A DNA stretch of 22,497 nt. It comes from Paracoccaceae bacterium. Its GTDB lineage: Bacteria; Pseudomonadota; Alphaproteobacteria; Rhodobacterales; Rhodobacteraceae. Shown here one piece after another: positions 21,108-22,497 of the stretch. The stretch is from the NCBI GenBank assembly GCA_003564655.1, contig PXES01000149.1, positions 1-22,497 on the forward strand. Direction: 5' to 3'. Under the pieces are notes generated by a model. The model had not been told where the DNA came from, searched no databases, and worked only from the letters and a program-made list of their open reading frames with translations. The translations under genes and the position numbers were made by a program. Numbering within the stretch: position 1 is the first letter of the stretch; the number at the start of each line of letters is the position of its first letter.

Positions 21108-22497
21108 ATGCACGGAATATGGGGGACGGGGCCGACGGTCGCGGAAGGGGAAGCGCCTCGGGCGCACAGGCTTTTCGCAGCGGTCATCGGCCTGTTAATT
21201 CTTGCTTTTTCGGTCCTCGGCACCAGCGCCGAGGCACAAAGCCGGTTCAGCAACATCGTGATCGAGGGCAATTCCCGCGTCGATGATTCCACCATCCGCG
21301 GGATTGCGGGAATCGCGCCGGGGCAGACGGTCTCGGCGGCGCAGGTCAATGCCGCGGTCGGCAGTCTCACGGCCTCGGGGCTGTTCGAAGAGGTCGATGT
21401 CGTCCCGCAGGGCAGCACGCTGCGCATCACCGTGCGCGAATACCCGATGATCGGGATCGTCAACTACGAAGGCAATCGTCGCGTCGATGACGACGCCCTG
21501 AACGAGGTGGTACAGACCCGTTCGGGCCGGATGTTGCAGCCCGCCCAGGTCGAGGCCGACGCCCGCGCCATTGCCCGGCTTTACGCCGACCGCGGGCGCA
21601 CGGCGGCCGAGGTCACGCCGCAGATCATCCCGCGCGGCGACAACCGCGTGGACCTGGCCTTCGAGATCCGCGAGGGCGGCATGGGCGAGATCGAGCGTCT
21701 CTCGTTCGTTGGCAACCAGGCCTTCTCGAACTACCGGCTGCGGCAGGTGGTGAACACCAAGCAGGCCGGCCTCTTCCGCTGGATCGTGCAACGCGACACC
21801 TTTGTTGCCGAACGCATCGCGCTTGACCGCCAGCTTCTGACCGATTTCTACCAGTCGCGCGGCTTTGTCGATTTCGAGATCCTCTCGGTCAATACCGAAA
21901 TGGCGCGCGAGCGGGACGGCTTCTTCATCACCTTCAACCTGCGCGAGGGGCTGCAATACCGCTTCGGCAACATCTCGGTTGTCAGCGAGGTCGAGGGGAT
22001 CGACCCCGCCGATTACGAGGCCGAGCTGCGCCTGCGTCCGGGCACGGTCTTCTCGCCCACGGTGCTGGATCAGAACATCGCCCGGATCGAGCGGCTGGCC
22101 GATCAGCGCGGGCTGCGCTTCATCCGCGCCGAGCCGCGCTTTACCCGCGACAATCGCAACCAGACCATCGATGTGGAATTCGCCATCGTGCGTGGCGAGC
22201 GGGTGTTCGTCGAACGCATCGACATTCAGGGCAACACCACAACGCTCGACCGGGTGATCCGGCGCCAGTTCCGCACCGCCGAGGGCGACCCGCTGAACCC
22301 GCGCGAGATCCGCGAGGCAGCGGAACGCATCCGCGCGCTGGGCTATTTCTCGGATGTCGTTGTCGAACCGCGGCAGGGCTCGGCCCCCGACCAGGCCGTT
22401 GTCGATGTCGATGTGGAAGAGACGACCACCGGCTCGCTGAGCTTCTCGGTCAGCTATGGCGCCTCGCAGGGCGTGGGCTTCGGGATCAACTTCGCCG
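21108..22497 (+). CDS. bamA: outer membrane protein assembly factor BamA, 3' part outside window
   Basis: BamA is the essential Omp85 insertase that folds beta-barrel proteins into the outer membrane. The window shows its first 463 residues. The ATG at 21108 opens a long, about 20-residue n-region, then a hydrophobic core (LFAAVIGLLILAFSVLG) and a signal cleavage site near TSAEA-Q. No other in-frame start exists before the mature part. Five POTRA domains follow: they begin near NIVIEGNSRVDD (about 48), IVNYEGNRRVDD (about 118), IERLSFVGNQAFS (about 196), FGNISVVSEVEGI (about 286) and VERIDIQGNTTT (about 366). The barrel starts near TTTGSLSFSVSYG at the window end. The reading frame stays open to the edge. 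Confidence 0.95.
   Translation, partial: MHGIWGTGPTVAEGEAPRAHRLFAAVIGLLILAFSVLGTSAEAQSRFSNIVIEGNSRVDDSTIRGIAGIAPGQTVSAAQVNAAVGSLTASGLFEEVDVVPQGSTLRITVREYPMIGIVNYEGNRRVDDDALNEVVQTRSGRMLQPAQVEADARAIARLYADRGRTAAEVTPQIIPRGDNRVDLAFEIREGGMGEIERLSFVGNQAFSNYRLRQVVNTKQAGLFRWIVQRDTFVAERIALDRQLLTDFYQSRGFVDFEILSVNTEMARERDGFFITFNLREGLQYRFGNISVVSEVEGIDPADYEAELRLRPGTVFSPTVLDQNIARIERLADQRGLRFIRAEPRFTRDNRNQTIDVEFAIVRGERVFVERIDIQGNTTTLDRVIRRQFRTAEGDPLNPREIREAAERIRALGYFSDVVVEPRQGSAPDQAVVDVDVEETTTGSLSFSVSYGASQGVGFGINFA

Noticed and set aside
1..22497. tRNA, rRNA, CRISPR array, insertion sequence or prophage genes
   Set aside because: No cloverleaf or rRNA signature, no regularly spaced repeats, and no transposase, integrase or terminal repeats were seen on reading both strands.

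Overview
The window looks like chromosomal DNA from an alphaproteobacterium, most likely the family Rhodobacteraceae. The GC content is high, with strong G/C bias at third codon positions. The run pyrH-frr-uppS-cdsA-dxr-rseP-(small gene)-bamA is the standard alphaproteobacterial envelope and isoprenoid order, the GluRS is of the HIGN/ALSKR type, and pgpA is followed by a stand-alone CinA C-terminal domain protein. This placement is inferred from gene content and order only. There are no rRNA or tRNA genes, CRISPR arrays, insertion sequences or phage genes.

Layout. 1-3352 (+) is a tight cluster: the 3' part of murD, a RarD-type EamA transporter overlapping it by 8 bp, a membrane-anchored gamma-glutamylcyclotransferase-like protein, and an amidoligase family protein. 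3353-3831 is a convergent gap with three GC-rich hairpins. 3832-5172 (-) is gltX and 5354-7333 (+) is a large AsmA family protein. 7340-8413 (-) holds pgpA and cinA, separated by an unusual hairpin whose loop carries a four-tract G-quadruplex motif. 8414-8962 has no gene. 8963-10137 holds two divergent periplasmic proteins of the sulfite-oxidase-like 'oxidoreductase molybdopterin-binding' fold; the second is translationally coupled to a hybrid sensor histidine kinase (10134-12476). 12477-13166 has no gene but carries a second hairpin with the same G-quadruplex. 13167-14000 (-) is an AraC-type regulator and 14137-15060 (-) is miaA. From 15174 to the end (+) run pyrH, frr, uppS, cdsA, dxr, rseP, an undescribed 51-residue membrane protein, and bamA, which continues beyond the window.

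How the genes fit together. Most of the window serves the cell envelope: murD (peptidoglycan precursor), uppS (undecaprenyl carrier), dxr (isoprenoid precursor for that carrier), cdsA and pgpA (phospholipid synthesis), asmA-like (inter-membrane lipid homeostasis), rseP (envelope stress protease) and bamA (outer-membrane protein insertion). pyrH and frr supply UMP phosphorylation and ribosome recycling. gltX and miaA serve tRNA charging and modification.

The parts that are not routine are: (1) the amidoligase, cyclotransferase and transporter set, which resembles the amidoligase metabolite or peptide-modification neighbourhoods known from comparative genomics; (2) the hybrid kinase with two cysteine-free periplasmic molybdopterin-fold proteins, a candidate periplasmic sensing system; (3) a small family of structured intergenic elements combining an AGCGCC...GGCGC(T) stem with a GGGCGGGTGGGTGGG loop, whose inner stem sequence differs between copies while pairing is kept; (4) the small membrane protein between rseP and bamA.
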